Source: Chrysomallon squamiferum
Lineage: Eukaryota; Mollusca; Gastropoda; Neomphalida; Peltospiridae
DNA: 64,000 bases
Assembly: GCA_012295275.1 (NCBI GenBank)
Contig: CM022668.1
Span: forward strand, 933,137-997,136
Direction of reading: 5' to 3'
Part shown: positions 28,601 to 42,100 of the stretch, in pieces
How positions within the stretch are numbered: position 1 is the stretch's first letter
How the letters are laid out: each line of letters begins with the position of its first letter
Notes under the pieces: generated by a model
Databases searched by the model: none
What the model was told of the DNA's origin: nothing
The model's input: the letters and a program-made list of their open reading frames with translations, nothing else
Position numbers and translations under genes: made by a program

Positions 28601-30084
28601 GCATCTTTGCATTTTCATTTTATTATTACAAACAAAATGGTTACAACAAACAAGTATGTAAGTTATTTGCATAAATTATGAGCAAAGGTACAATTAACAT
28701 TCTTTTTAATGTTTTTTCTTTTTTTTTTTTCTTCTTTTTTTTAATGTTGTTTTTTTGCCATGATTTATAGTTTGATATTTAAATTCAGTTTTTGAAAATA
28801 TTTGATACTTACTGGGTTCTCAAAAAAATGTAATAACAGCTTATTTTAAAATATCTTTGTTTAAAATGATTCTTTCAGTTTTGACCATACCTCCAAAGGA
28901 ACCAGTCATCTCAGATGTTACATCAGACTCTATCATGTTGTCATGGTTACCAGCAAGAGTTCCACAGAGTGTCACAGCACCTGTCACATACAGGATTGAA
29001 AGAAGGGAGCCCCCCAGTGGTCTTTGGACAATTGTGGCAACCCACTTACCATCTACTAACTATCCAATCAAATTCCTTAACCCAGATCAAGATTACCTCT
29101 TCAGAGTGGTTGCAGTGTGTGACGGCACTGAGAGTGAACCAACACCAGGAGCTTATCTGCCTCACAGATCAGGTTTCTTATCTTTTTTATGTAACATAAT
29201 TCTCTGTTGTTAAGCCCAGTTAGAAATTATTGTTCAGGATAGCATGTTTCTGTTCATCAGGACAGTTTATTTCTTTCGTTTCTTCTTCTTTTTTTCTTTT
29301 TTTTTTGAGATGAAATTGAAAGGTAAAATATATGTGTTTTTATAATAAATAATTGACTTGTTTCACATTAATACAGAATATATTACAATATTACATTGTT
29401 ATGGGTTTTTATATATGCCATTGTTAGTTATTACAAAACCTTTTTCTTTTTGGATTTAAATATTTTACTCAGATAATTTGTGTCAACAACTGTGAATTTA
29501 AATAGCAAAATTCAAGTACAGCTACATAATTCTGTAATTTTAGTTTCATTTTTTTCAGTATATATGTTATATAAGTGTGTGTATGTGTGCATGTGCGTGT
29601 GTGTGTTTGTGTGTGTGTGTTACACTGAAACCAGTCATTATACAAAAGGACTGAAAAGTTATCAGTAATAACCCACCACTCAAGTTCATGGCCAGCAAGA
29701 ATTCTTTTTTCTTCCCCTCAGAATGCAGTTTTTGCATGTGTCAACCATAAGCAACACAAAACCTACCATTAGTTAAAACATCTCTAGGTGATAATTAAAC
29801 CAGATTAAATTTTAAAAATATTCTAGCATTAAATATCAACTGAATTGTATATTTATTACAGAGATATATACTAGAATTTATCACCAGATTGCTAGTAGAT
29901 TTGCACTAACACAATGAAGTACACATTGATAGCACATAGAAAAAATGTCTGCTCTTTGTTCCGCTATCAGCTGCTGTGTTTTAAGATCTTCTAGCCTAGT
30001 GAAATATGAATTTTGGAAATAATATTTCATGCTTTGTATAAAGCTCAAGGTTAAAATTATCTTCTTACTGGCTGCAACAGGAGA

Positions 30085-30123
<39 letters not shown>

Positions 30124-33100
30124 ATGTTCATGTATTATTATATATGTATGTACGGAGAGAGAGAGAGATAAATAGGTAGATGCTAGGTTTTAAATATTAC
30201 TCTTCTATGATTTGTTTATTGTAAACATCATCTGAAAAGGAATCAATTTGTAATTAAATTCTACATTCAGGACCACCAAGAATGCCCAGTGAAATGCCAT
30301 ATGTGACAGACTTACAACCTGATTCACTGATCCTGTCATGGAGAAATGTTGAACTGCCATCACGAATCACTGACTACTCGCCATGTACCTATCGTATTGA
30401 AGTTCTTGAGGGTCCTGTTGATGACTGGCACATTTTAACTCGTGGTGTACACCGCACTCAATACCAGGTGTCAGGACTAGTTCCGGAACGGGAATACAGG
30501 TTCCGAGTTCGAGCTGAAAATAAATACGGACTTAGCAGACCAACAGAGCCAGTGACTATCAGGAGGAGAGCTGGTGAGAAGTTGTTTTATTTCCATTTGC
30601 AGTTTATAAATATTTCCTTATTTAAGAACTTAGGTGTGACTTTTAAAAAATAAAATTGTTAATTATCTGACTTTTGAAAATTAACATTCACATCAGTGAT
30701 AACTGAATGTGCAATCAATATTTGCAATGATTAAACTATTTTAAACTCTTAAAAATCTTTAAATTGAAACAGTTTTGTCTTTCCTGTACCTGTTATGCCT
30801 GAATAGGACTGAATTATAAGAGAATCTCTGATGTATTTCATCATGGTTCATCTGTGAGACAATTTTCTTTTAGACAGCAAATCCATATCTATGTTTGCTG
30901 TTAACCTTTTTTTTTTTCTTAGCTGCACCTGTTCTCTACAATGAAGAACCCATTGTCTCTGATGTCTTTCCTGGATCAGTTAGGTTGTCATGGCGACCAG
31001 CAGAAGTACCATCTTGTGTCTATGGATCACCAGTCACTTACACAATCTACATACAGGAACATCCTGACTCAACATGGCAGCCATATATTCGACGAATTCC
31101 ATACAACAGCTACAGCATTGTGGGTCTACTGCCTCGACAAACTTATTCCTTCCGCATTGAAGCTGAAAATGAATATGGAACCAGTCGACCAAGCTTGCCT
31201 GTTACACTTCCACGACTGCCAGGCAAGTTAAAGAAGAATTTAAAAATTCTACATCTCTAGAACACACTGAGTAGTATTGTAATATAATTCCTGTTTAAAT
31301 TATTGTCTCACACTGTATATTTTATTCTGCTATGTGTGCTTTTGGTTTGTGTGAATGTGTATATATGTATTTTGTTAGTGATTTAACAGTTTTAAACATG
31401 AATTTGTATAATGATGATTTAAGAGAAGAAACACGGTGCTACTATATCACTTGCTTTTCTTATTATTCTTTTCAATTTCAGCTAATTTCAAATTTTTATT
31501 ATTCTTTTCAATTTCAGCTAATTTCAAATTTTTATTAAATCTTTTTTAATTCCAGATTTTCATGAACCAATGGATTATCCTGTCTTTGAAGATATTGAAG
31601 ATTCTGCTGTAAAGTTGTCATGGCAACGACCCCTGAAATCTTCCACTGAAAGAAAACAAGTTACCTATGCTGTTGAGACTTATCGTCCTGCTGAGCGAAA
31701 ATGGGAACCACTAGTCAGTCACCTGCATGAGCCATCATACAGAATCAAAGACCTTGATCACTACCAAGAAAACATATTTCGACTGAGAGCTGAAACAGAT
31801 CATGGACAACAGGAAGTTTCTCTGCCGATTTCCTATTCAAGAAGAAGAGGTAATGAAATGTCATAGTTCCTGTGCTCCATTTGGGCTATTTCCTGTTCCA
31901 GATACAATGTTTTATAAAACCTGATAGTGCTTTGCCAACAAAGAAATTGTTGATTTAAAATATCCCAGTCAAGCTTAGTCATTTGTTGCTTTTAAAAGAT
32001 TCCTTATCACTAAAACAAAAAGTGTAGCAAGTTTCCTTTCTCATCTAAATCGTCCTGAACCATTTGTTAATATTATGTAAATTAAAAATAAGCTGTGTCA
32101 TTAAATTAATAATTGAGACTTGGTGAACAGAGAATAAATCAAGCATTAAGTGTGTGAACATTTGGTAACAAAGCAATACGTATGGGCCAGCACTTGTCCT
32201 CAGAGCTTTTTGTATTTGAATTCTGTAATATTCTTATGCCCTTCATTTGCTTATTCAGTTCTTCCTCATGTGCCTGTTGAAAGACCAGAAATTTATGACA
32301 TACAGCCAGATTCAGTCAAAGTGTCATGGCGTCCTGTCTACTTTGCTAATGAACCTCTACCAGCTGAATACTGTTTGGAGGCAAGAGAATTACCCAATAG
32401 AAACTGGCGAACTCTGGTGCACAGTACCACAGACCTCAGCTATGAAGTTCAGGGTCTAAAACCTAGAAGTAACTATGCATTTCGCGTCAGGTCAGTTCAG
32501 AGGGATGGAATACTGAGTGAACCATCAACTCCTGTGTACTTGTATAGGTCTGCAGGTTAGCATAAAACCTCTTTACAAACCTCTTATTTCTAATTCTATA
32601 TTATAATTGTGTTCAGAAAGACAAAGCCAGCATTTCAACATATTTTTTTTAGTTATACTCAGCAACAATCTTTAATAATGTTATCAGAAGAATTTTAATT
32701 TGAATTGTATTTAAGATTATATTGTGATTTGATTGTTATTGGTGCATCAGTTAATTATCTCTTTCATATTTCCCATCGAACATTTTTGTTCATAACTTAA
32801 ATACTTCAACCAAGTCTATAGAAGTTTGTTTATCCTGTTTAAAATTAAAGCATTGTGAAACTGATCATCTCTGGCAAGTTATGTCCACATATTAATGTAT
32901 CATTGAGGTTCACTTATTGCTAACAATGGATCAAGGAAACTGTGGAGACATAATAATCTGATTTTCTATATCCTAGCATATAACTAATAATGCTGCTCTT
33001 TTAATCAGTGATCCCACGTGTTCCTGTGACTCCACCTGAGATTGAGGATGTTGATGACAGTACAGTTTGTCTCAGATGGAAACGTGTTGATATCCCTTCA

Positions 33101-36100
33101 TTTGATTATGATGAGGAGGATCTGACATTTATGATAGAAGGTCAACAATATCCTGACTACACTTGGCGCCCTCTGGCAAGGGGGATAACTGGAAGTTCAC
33201 ATAAATTGACAGGCCTGCAACCCGACTACAACTATTTGTTTAGAATGAGAGGAGAGTCACAGTATGGGCTGACACATCCAACACCAGAAGTACCACTGTA
33301 CCGCAAACCTAGTAAGTACTTATTATCAAATATAAACTGATATAATTTTTGAATACTTAAGATTAGTTGTTTTTGCTGTGATAGTTCTACAATTAAAGAA
33401 ATAAAAATTAAAACATCACAAATATTTTAGTGATTAATTTTAAAATGTGCTGTTTTCTTCAAAATTAATAAAAATACAAACATATAAATATATAGACTGG
33501 TCAGTTTGTTTATTGTTTTATTTTTTGTAACAGGTAAATTGTAGCATGTTTTCTCTGAAGTCTGTTAAACTGAAATAGTTCAAAGAAATGATTCAAAATA
33601 TTTGTTAAAATCCTTTTATTTCTAAGCTGGGTAATTTAGAAGTTATTTGAATTCTTTCTAAATGTGGTTTCATCTGAAACAATTTTTTATTTCATTATTT
33701 AAGTATGATATTTCATTATTTAAGTATGATACAGATATATTTCACACAGTCAGGATGTTATTAAACGATAAACTCAACAAAAACAGAAAAGAGTGTATAT
33801 ATACATGTGTGTGTGAGAAGGGTGTAAAATGTTTAATATTATTTTATTTTTAAATTTATTATTAAACTTAATCAATATTAAAAATTGTTTCTTTTTTTCC
33901 GACAGTCTATCCAGGTGTTCCAATTGTGTCTCCAACAGTGGAAGATGATGAGCCTTACACAGCACGACTCAGATGGAAACCAGCATACATCCGTCCATAT
34001 GTCCCAACCTCTGATGTCACCTATCTAATAGAAATGCAGGAGCCCCCTCATCATCACTGGAGGCCAGTGGCACAGGATGTTACAACCACAGATTATCAGA
34101 TTAGAGAGCTCAGTCCAAGGAAGGATTATCTGTTTCGAATTCGAGCAAAATCTCCTGCTGGAGACATTAGTGAACCTACACCTCCTATTCCTTACTACAA
34201 ATACCACTGTATGTGTATTATCTGTTTTCTTTCCTATTCATCTACAAACATCACTACTTAGTCTGATTTGTATTCCCTATTCCTAACTATAAATATCAAT
34301 GTATATTTATTATTCATTTACTTACTTCATTTCTATAATCTCCTATATATATATTTATTTTTTTATTTATGTATTTAATTGTTGTTGTTTTTATTTTTTT
34401 GTTTTTTTTTTTAATAACTTTATTAATTGTTTTTCAGTGACTAAGTATGAACCAAGGCCAGTATATCAGGGTCGTCCAATAGTTGAAGATTATTCTGTAC
34501 CCAACAGACCATACATTGACAGTCTTACAATCAAAAGTAAGTTTTATTGTATATGATGTAAATTTTCCTTGAGTTCCAGTGAAATGCAGAAAAAAAATTG
34601 GAAAAATTACCTTTTAATAATTTTTACTGTTCAAAACATTTGATATACAAGAAGACTTTAATAAAACAATATTTCATTTTAAATTAATATTGAAATCTCA
34701 TCGCTGTTTCCACTGATAATGTGTATACATTTTAAATCTGTTTAGAATACAGTTAAAAAAATAATTAATATTTAAAAATAAAATTCAAGTTCCACCAAGG
34801 ATGCCTATTGAGAAGCCTCAGCTGTATGAGGAGAGTGCAGAAAGTGTTCGGCTGACGTGGAATGCTGCACGTGTTCCAGCTGTAACTGCACAGATGACAA
34901 GAACAACGTACAAAGTGGAGGTGAGACCACAGGACTGTTTTGACTGGAGAGAGGTCACCTCTGGTATTGTGGGTCAGAGTTACTCAATCAAGGATCTCAA
35001 CCCATACATAGATTATGCATTCCGAGTTCGAGCTTGCAATGACTTTGGTTACAGTGAGCCAACCCTCCCTGTCTTCCTCAACAGACCACTTGGTGAGTAA
35101 GAATGATGTTTAAAACTCACTTGGTGAGTAAGCATTCTGTTTAAAACTCACCAGTTCAGCTATTTAACTACTAATTATAAAACTAATCTCAAGAATCATT
35201 AGTTGTCAGATAATATGTTTAAGTAATATTTTAAAAACTATAAAAAAAAATTTAATAAATAAGTTAAGATATTTTTTAATAATTAATTTGTAAATCCACA
35301 AGGAACATCTGAATCAGTTAAGCAGTACTAAAAAAATATGATTTTCCAAAATTTTTACATGTTTCTAATGACATTGTACTAGTATCAATACTATATTAAT
35401 GAAAAAGTTATTTTTTAACACATTATTTTTATTTTTTTCAATATTTTGTTGAAGAGTTCCGACAAGAAGAGGAGGAATGGGACCCTGATTTTGGAATTCA
35501 TGTTGCAGAAAGAGGTGAACAGTTTTAATTACTTTCATAAATATTATCTTTGATGTTGTAATCTGTTTTACAAATATTTTATTAATTTCTCTATTTTATG
35601 ATAACTGTTTTTATCTTAAATCATATTTTGACACAACATAGTGATTATTGTTATAATACTGAATATTTTGATAAAATATAATAATAATTATTATTATCTG
35701 GAAGAAGTAATAACTTTACAAATAAATTAATCTAACTTTATTTCTAATAAAAACTGGCTTGTTAAACAAAAAATTACTGTATAAAACTTTAGAAAGTACA
35801 GGTATCCCTTGTTTAAGTTAGTTTTGCTTTGTGCAATACTTCATTAATGCCACAGTATTAGGATTGTCAGAACAAATAGTGTGCTACTTGCAGAATTCAT
35901 GGAGAAAAAAGAAATCTAAAGCTATGCAAACTCTTAATAAACTTTTAATTAGAAGTCATAAAAATTGATGAAACTTTTATTGTGTATTTATTAAACATTT
36001 TCCTTTTTCCTTTTTTTTTCTCCTAATAAAATAAGCATATTAATTATATTTTAGGTATATTGAGTTGAACTTGAATATTGTTCCATCAACATTCAACTGA

Positions 36101-39100
36101 TGATCAGTTATAATTTGTACTATTAATTGTTATATTTGATTAACTTGATTCAGTAACTTCAGTTGATTAATTAATTGTGTTAATCAAGGGATACCTAAAA
36201 TAAATATGTATTATTAAAACTGATTTAAATTTAAAACTAACATTATTTATATTTTAGTTCCACCAAAGCTGCCATTTGATTCTCCAAAATTCTCTGCTGT
36301 AATGCCAGAGAGTTTGACATTGTCATGGCAACCAGCAAGAATTCCTGCATATGCTGTGAAATGTCCAATCACATACATTGTAGAAGTGAAAGAGCCACTG
36401 TCCACCACCTGGCGCTGTCTTGCTAGCAATCTGACTCAGCCAAAATACTTTGTTACTGACCTTGACCCCAGACAAGATTATCATTTTCGTATCATTGCTG
36501 AGAGCAAGTTCGGAGTTAGTGAACCATCTTTACCTGCAACACTGACACGGAAACGAGGCAAGTTTGAAACAGCACTAACCTGATTAAAGTGTATACCAAA
36601 ACATGTATTATCTTCCAAAACAGTTTTTTAAAGTTTGAACTAGCAAAATAATATTGAATAAACCAAATATTTTTTGACATTAATAATTATAAGAAATAAG
36701 TCTGTCATGTATATATGTGTTGTGTTGTGTATGAGTCTGGATTCATTAAGATCTTCTGGAATATCTTGACATTATAGTTTATTTTTTTCCAAGACATAAG
36801 CAAATATTACAAATATGTTTCTTAACTTAAAAGTCAAGAGAAATAAGCCACATTCTGGGGTTTTTTCTCTAGTTGATAATCTGGTAAATAAATAATTACA
36901 TTTGTATCCGCAGCATCCCTGACTAAAACACCATCAAAAGAAAGAGAAGATCTAACTTTACAAGCCACATCATACATTGACTCCATTACTGCTGGAGGTG
37001 AGTGTAATATGGATACATAGTAACTAAAAGTAGACAGTGAATGGATTTAGCTATTTTAAAGAAAAACAGTGAGAGCTTGTTTTAAAATACCTATCCATCT
37101 TTTCATCAAAGCTTGTCCTTTATTAGTAGTATTTTAGTTATTTGTTATTCTTAGAAATCTCTTCATTATTCTAATATTTTGTAAGCTTTTTTTGATATAA
37201 CAGTAACCTCTTTGATCAGTATAAATTGTTGAAAAATAAATGAGATCCGAAATTTCTGAAAGATATTGTTCATGATGTGCTGAAAGAAGGATTTAAAAAA
37301 AATTGTATTTTAATATGTTTTGACCCTTTTATACATTATTTCTATGAGAAAATATTGTCCTTTTCATTGTTGTTTTTGTTGTTTGTTTTTGTTTAAATTG
37401 GAAAACTGAAGAGACAACACATTTTTAAAAACAAACAGATCAACCTAAAGGCATAAACATCGAGTTTGCCTGTAATTCTTTATACTTTAGAATTTATTTT
37501 TATTATAGTTTTTATTACTTTATTCATTTTTAATTAACAGTTTATAAATCTGTGGACAATGTTAGATGCGACATAAATAAATTAAAAATTACAATGAAAA
37601 TGTTATTTCATTCTAGTTCCACCTAGAGTTCCAACTGGCCGGCCTGTTATATCTGAGGAAACAGAAGACAGTCTTCTTTTGTCATGGTCACCAGCACGGA
37701 TGCCATCTTACCTGCAGTCTACTCCAATCACGTACATTGTCGAGGAACGAGAACTTCCTACTAACCTGTGGCGGCGCATTGTTGAAGGTCAAAGTGACAC
37801 AAACTTCAGAGTGACAAATCTCAGATCTGACCAAGAGTACATGTTCAGAGTACGAGCTCACAATGAGTTTGGTACAAGTGAACCCACCCTGCCAGTTTCA
37901 CTCTACAGAAAGAGTGGTGAGTGGTTTTGTCACTTCAGAAATAAATTGAGGAAAGTGATATCCATATTTCTTCCTTATTTTGGCATAGATTTTCTTTTTA
38001 ATAAAATTCATTTCCATCTGAAATTGTATGGTATCCATTTTCATTTGTAACTGAATATCTGTCTCTGACAGTGATGTTTATATTGAACAGAAGAGCTGAC
38101 AAATTAATAATTCAAGTTATGAAACTTTATTTTCTTTTCTTTTTTATCTGTTACTATAGCAGTATATTTAGACAACTATTTATTCTCTTCATCAGTAAGA
38201 TACCCAGTCATGGTGTATCAGTAAAGTGACAGTAATTTGATTTCAACCATTTCAGGCTCACCTCCCCGGCGTCTGAGTCACTCTAAATCTAGAACACGAA
38301 GTATTAGTCCAAGAAAAGGATCAATTAAAACTGAAGACACTGAGTTCCTTAAACCATTCTACAAACATGGCACAGGTAACAATGACTTGTAAGACTTTTC
38401 AAAACAAAACAAAAATTATATAAAGGTTAGTGCTGTAAGAAATAAATAAATTTTATACTACTCTTAAAAAAAATCTTTCTGATAGGAATAGAAAAAAAAT
38501 TATGAGAAACTGCAATAATTCTATTCTTTTTAACACTTCAGTATATAATAAATATTAACTTTATTGCAAGACATATATTACATATAATAATATTATTATC
38601 TATGTTAACATACATTTCTTATAATAATAACATTACTGTGAGAGAAGGAAACTGCACGTATGTATATGTATATATCCAGAATACACCAAAGTTTATTATT
38701 TATTTCAGTTCTTGTACCTACTTTCTCAAAATCAAAGCCATTGGAAGCCATTCAGTATGGAGTTTTGTCTCATCCTGTGAGGATCTCTTTCAATATTCAG
38801 GCCTCTCCTGAACCAACTATTACCTGGTTTTTCAAAGGAGTAAAACTGGATTGTGGAGATCGTTACAATTCATACTTGACACCTGGAGGTGAGGTGGTTC
38901 TAGAGTTTCTTGATCTAGGATATGATGATGTTGGACAGTACAAGATACTAGCAGAAAATGATGAAGGGTCAGCTGAACATACTGTGTATCTGGAAATAGC
39001 AGGTATGAGTAAATTAATGAATATATCTATTTTATTAGTTTAAACCTTAGTTTCTTGATAGGATGGGTACCTGATCATTTTTGAGCACTTGTTGGAATGG

Positions 39101-42100
39101 TAGATTGTGTAATCTGTAAGGCCTCAGTCTAGCTTTTTAATTACAGAGTTAATTAATTAAAATACAAACAGCACTTTGTAAATATTTAGTTTATTTGTTT
39201 GTTTGCAACCTTCGTCATTGTCTTTGGAAACTGCAATTAGATGTATTAATTGGCAACTCAAAAAAAATTCTGTATTGGAAGGAAGATCTGTGGACTGTAT
39301 TTAATCATTTTTTTACTGCAAACATATCAAGTATTACTGATACACCACTGAAGCTAATTTACTTGCTGATAAACAAGAAAAAATATATTTGCAAATTGTA
39401 GCAATTTATTTATTTGTTTCAGATCCACCAACATTCATTGAGCCACTTAAAGACCTGACTCTTCTAACACAAAGTTCAGGCACTATGAACTGCAGAGTGG
39501 ATGGACTTCCTGTACCAGCTGTCAAGTGGAACAAAGATTGGCATCCACTTGCTGAAACATCTCGTGTTAGAGTGAAACATGTTTCACCTGACCTGTGGTC
39601 TCTTGCTATCAACAATGCCAAGTACATGGATACTGGGCTGTATGAAGTGACAGCAGAAAACCTTGCTGGAAAAGTTTACTGTTCTGCTAAACTGGCTGTG
39701 GAAGGTTGGAATCTCTTCTTTTAAAAAAATCATCTGTTTTTATTTCTTATAATTTTATATGAAAAACTATTTGTAGAATAGTAAATGTTTTTGCTGTCTG
39801 TAAGAAGGTGCAGGTGTGGAAATAAATTGTCTAAAATTCATTTTCTGCACTTCCAAGTGACTTATTTTATTTTGATAAAATGATAGTAATATTGCAAGCT
39901 TAAGAAATACAAAGTCATACACAAAAGTAAATGTATTTAATTCTTTCTAGACCAACTGCCATCAGTGTGTGACCTGGAGTTCAGGGAGGCAAATATCCTA
40001 GATGATTATTACATCCTGGAGGAAGTTGGCAGGTAAATATCAGAAATAAATTTTAAAATAAATTATAAATCCTTTATATTTTAAATGTTTTTCAACAATC
40101 AAGATAATTTACAAATTAAAAAACACTTTTGACTGAAACTATATTTATTAAATACTTTTCAAATTATAAGAACTAATTTTCAACAGATATTTTATTTGTG
40201 TTAAGTTATGATTTGCTGTACTATGTCACTTACATTGTTATGCTATGTTTTCTTATGTTATGTTATTTTACATTATGTTATTTTATCTGTTGTTTAGGGG
40301 TCGACATGGCATTGTTCATCGTGTAATTGAAAAGAATTCTGGGAATGAATATGCTGCCAAATTTATTCAGGTTAGAGAAGATTCTGACAAAGCTTTCTTC
40401 CGCAATGAGTTGGAAAACCTGCGATGTGTGCAACATCCCAGCGTCCTGTCTGTCAGAGATGCTTATGAGATGTCCAAACAACTTATTCTGGTTACAGAAC
40501 TGTATCCTGCACATTCACTCACCTAAAACATTACTGTCAGTAGAACCATTTAAGAAATAATAAGAACAACTGAATCTGCTATTTGTTTTTGTCTGATTAC
40601 TTAATTAATGTTTTTGCACCCAACATCACTGTTCTTGGGCTGCCTTTTTCATAGTCCATGTTGAACAGAACCACTTCACTGGTCATAAATTCTTTTACAG
40701 CTGCTGGAGACTGGAACCTTTGCTTTATAGTATGTTGCATGCTTTTTCCTTATACTTTCAAGTTGGCCTGTTTGGGTTGGAAGGGCAGGCAATGTGAAAA
40801 ACAGTATAACTGAAGGTAAACAGATATCAATATTTGATCTAGAATAAAGATAACCTGGCTTTACATCTTCCCAGAAATATAAAATTTATGTCCATAAATG
40901 ATATTCTTGAACAATTCTAGAAGAACAGATATCACCTACATATTACACCTACTGAGTTATATAATAATAGGCTAGAAAAATGTTTTAGTTTTTAAATAAC
41001 TTTTAAATATATCTGGAAATAAGAATTAGATATTTGGTTAAACAAAATTAAATAGCTTATATAATACATACAAAAGATGAATTTATTTCCTTAACAAAGC
41101 TGAGGCTGACTGGAGGTGAGTATTTGAACAGTGTTATCAAGAAAGGTAACTGGACAGAAGGTGATGCATCTTACTGTGTCAAACAACTTCTCGATGTTCT
41201 CAGAAATTTACACAGACTGAATATTGTTCATCTTGACTTGAAGGTAAGAAACTTCATTGAATTATATAAATGAAGAAATTCTAAGTAGCATCATGTAATT
41301 TTCCTTTTATGAGGAGCATACAATACTCCAGGCCATGAGTTAGATCATTTCTGTTTGGGCAAAGTGAAAAAAACTTTATATCTAACCCACTTAGAGTAAA
41401 CTTTGTATGGATTTGCTCTTTCAAACAATGCTAATCTATTTTCTACTGAAACTCCTAATGTTTTGTAATTCTTTATATGTTTAGCCATCAAATATCATGT
41501 TGGCAACACCAAATTCTGAAGACATCAAATTGATTGACTTTGGATTCTCACGTCTGCTACATCCCTCACGAGAAGTCACAATGAATTATGGAACACCAGG
41601 CTTTGCATCTCCTGAGCAAATTAACAATGAGCCAATCACAAAAGCTTCAGATCTTTGGTCACTAGGTGTTATTTCCCATGTGTTGTAAGTAAATATAGTC
41701 TGTTACAAGTAATTAACAACAAATACATAAGGGCAAACAGATTAATACATTCCAGTTGCTGATGTTGTTATTGAAAACAAATCTGAGAAATCTATGTCTA
41801 TATGTCTATAACAGGAGTGTATTATCTCTATATGTATTTTGGGTATATTTATTTAAATTCTAGTATTAAACCTAATTATATTTTATAAACAAATATCTAT
41901 TCTCTAACTAACTTAGTTATAATATTGGAATTTTACTTTTGTAATATTACCTAGTATCAATTGACATGTAACATGTAAAATATATAACCTGATTACTTAT
42001 ACATTTATATATAGGTTAACTGGAAAGTCACCTTTCCATGCCAGAAATGTGTCAGAAGTACTGCGTCAGTCAGAAAACTGTCAGTTCAGTTCAAGTGCCT

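Larger units (their letters stand above)
24863..38708. other. other introns of the FN3 region longer than 300 bp
   Basis: Introns 26794-27373, 28245-28878, 30574-30922, 31850-32258, 32556-33008, 35093-35454, 36558-36913, 36998-37616, 37917-38255 and 38376-38708 contain AT-rich sequence with short homopolymer and (TA)n runs, and no feature I can name. Introns 24863-25162 and 33312-33905 share homologous segments, reported as a finding. Confidence 0.6.
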
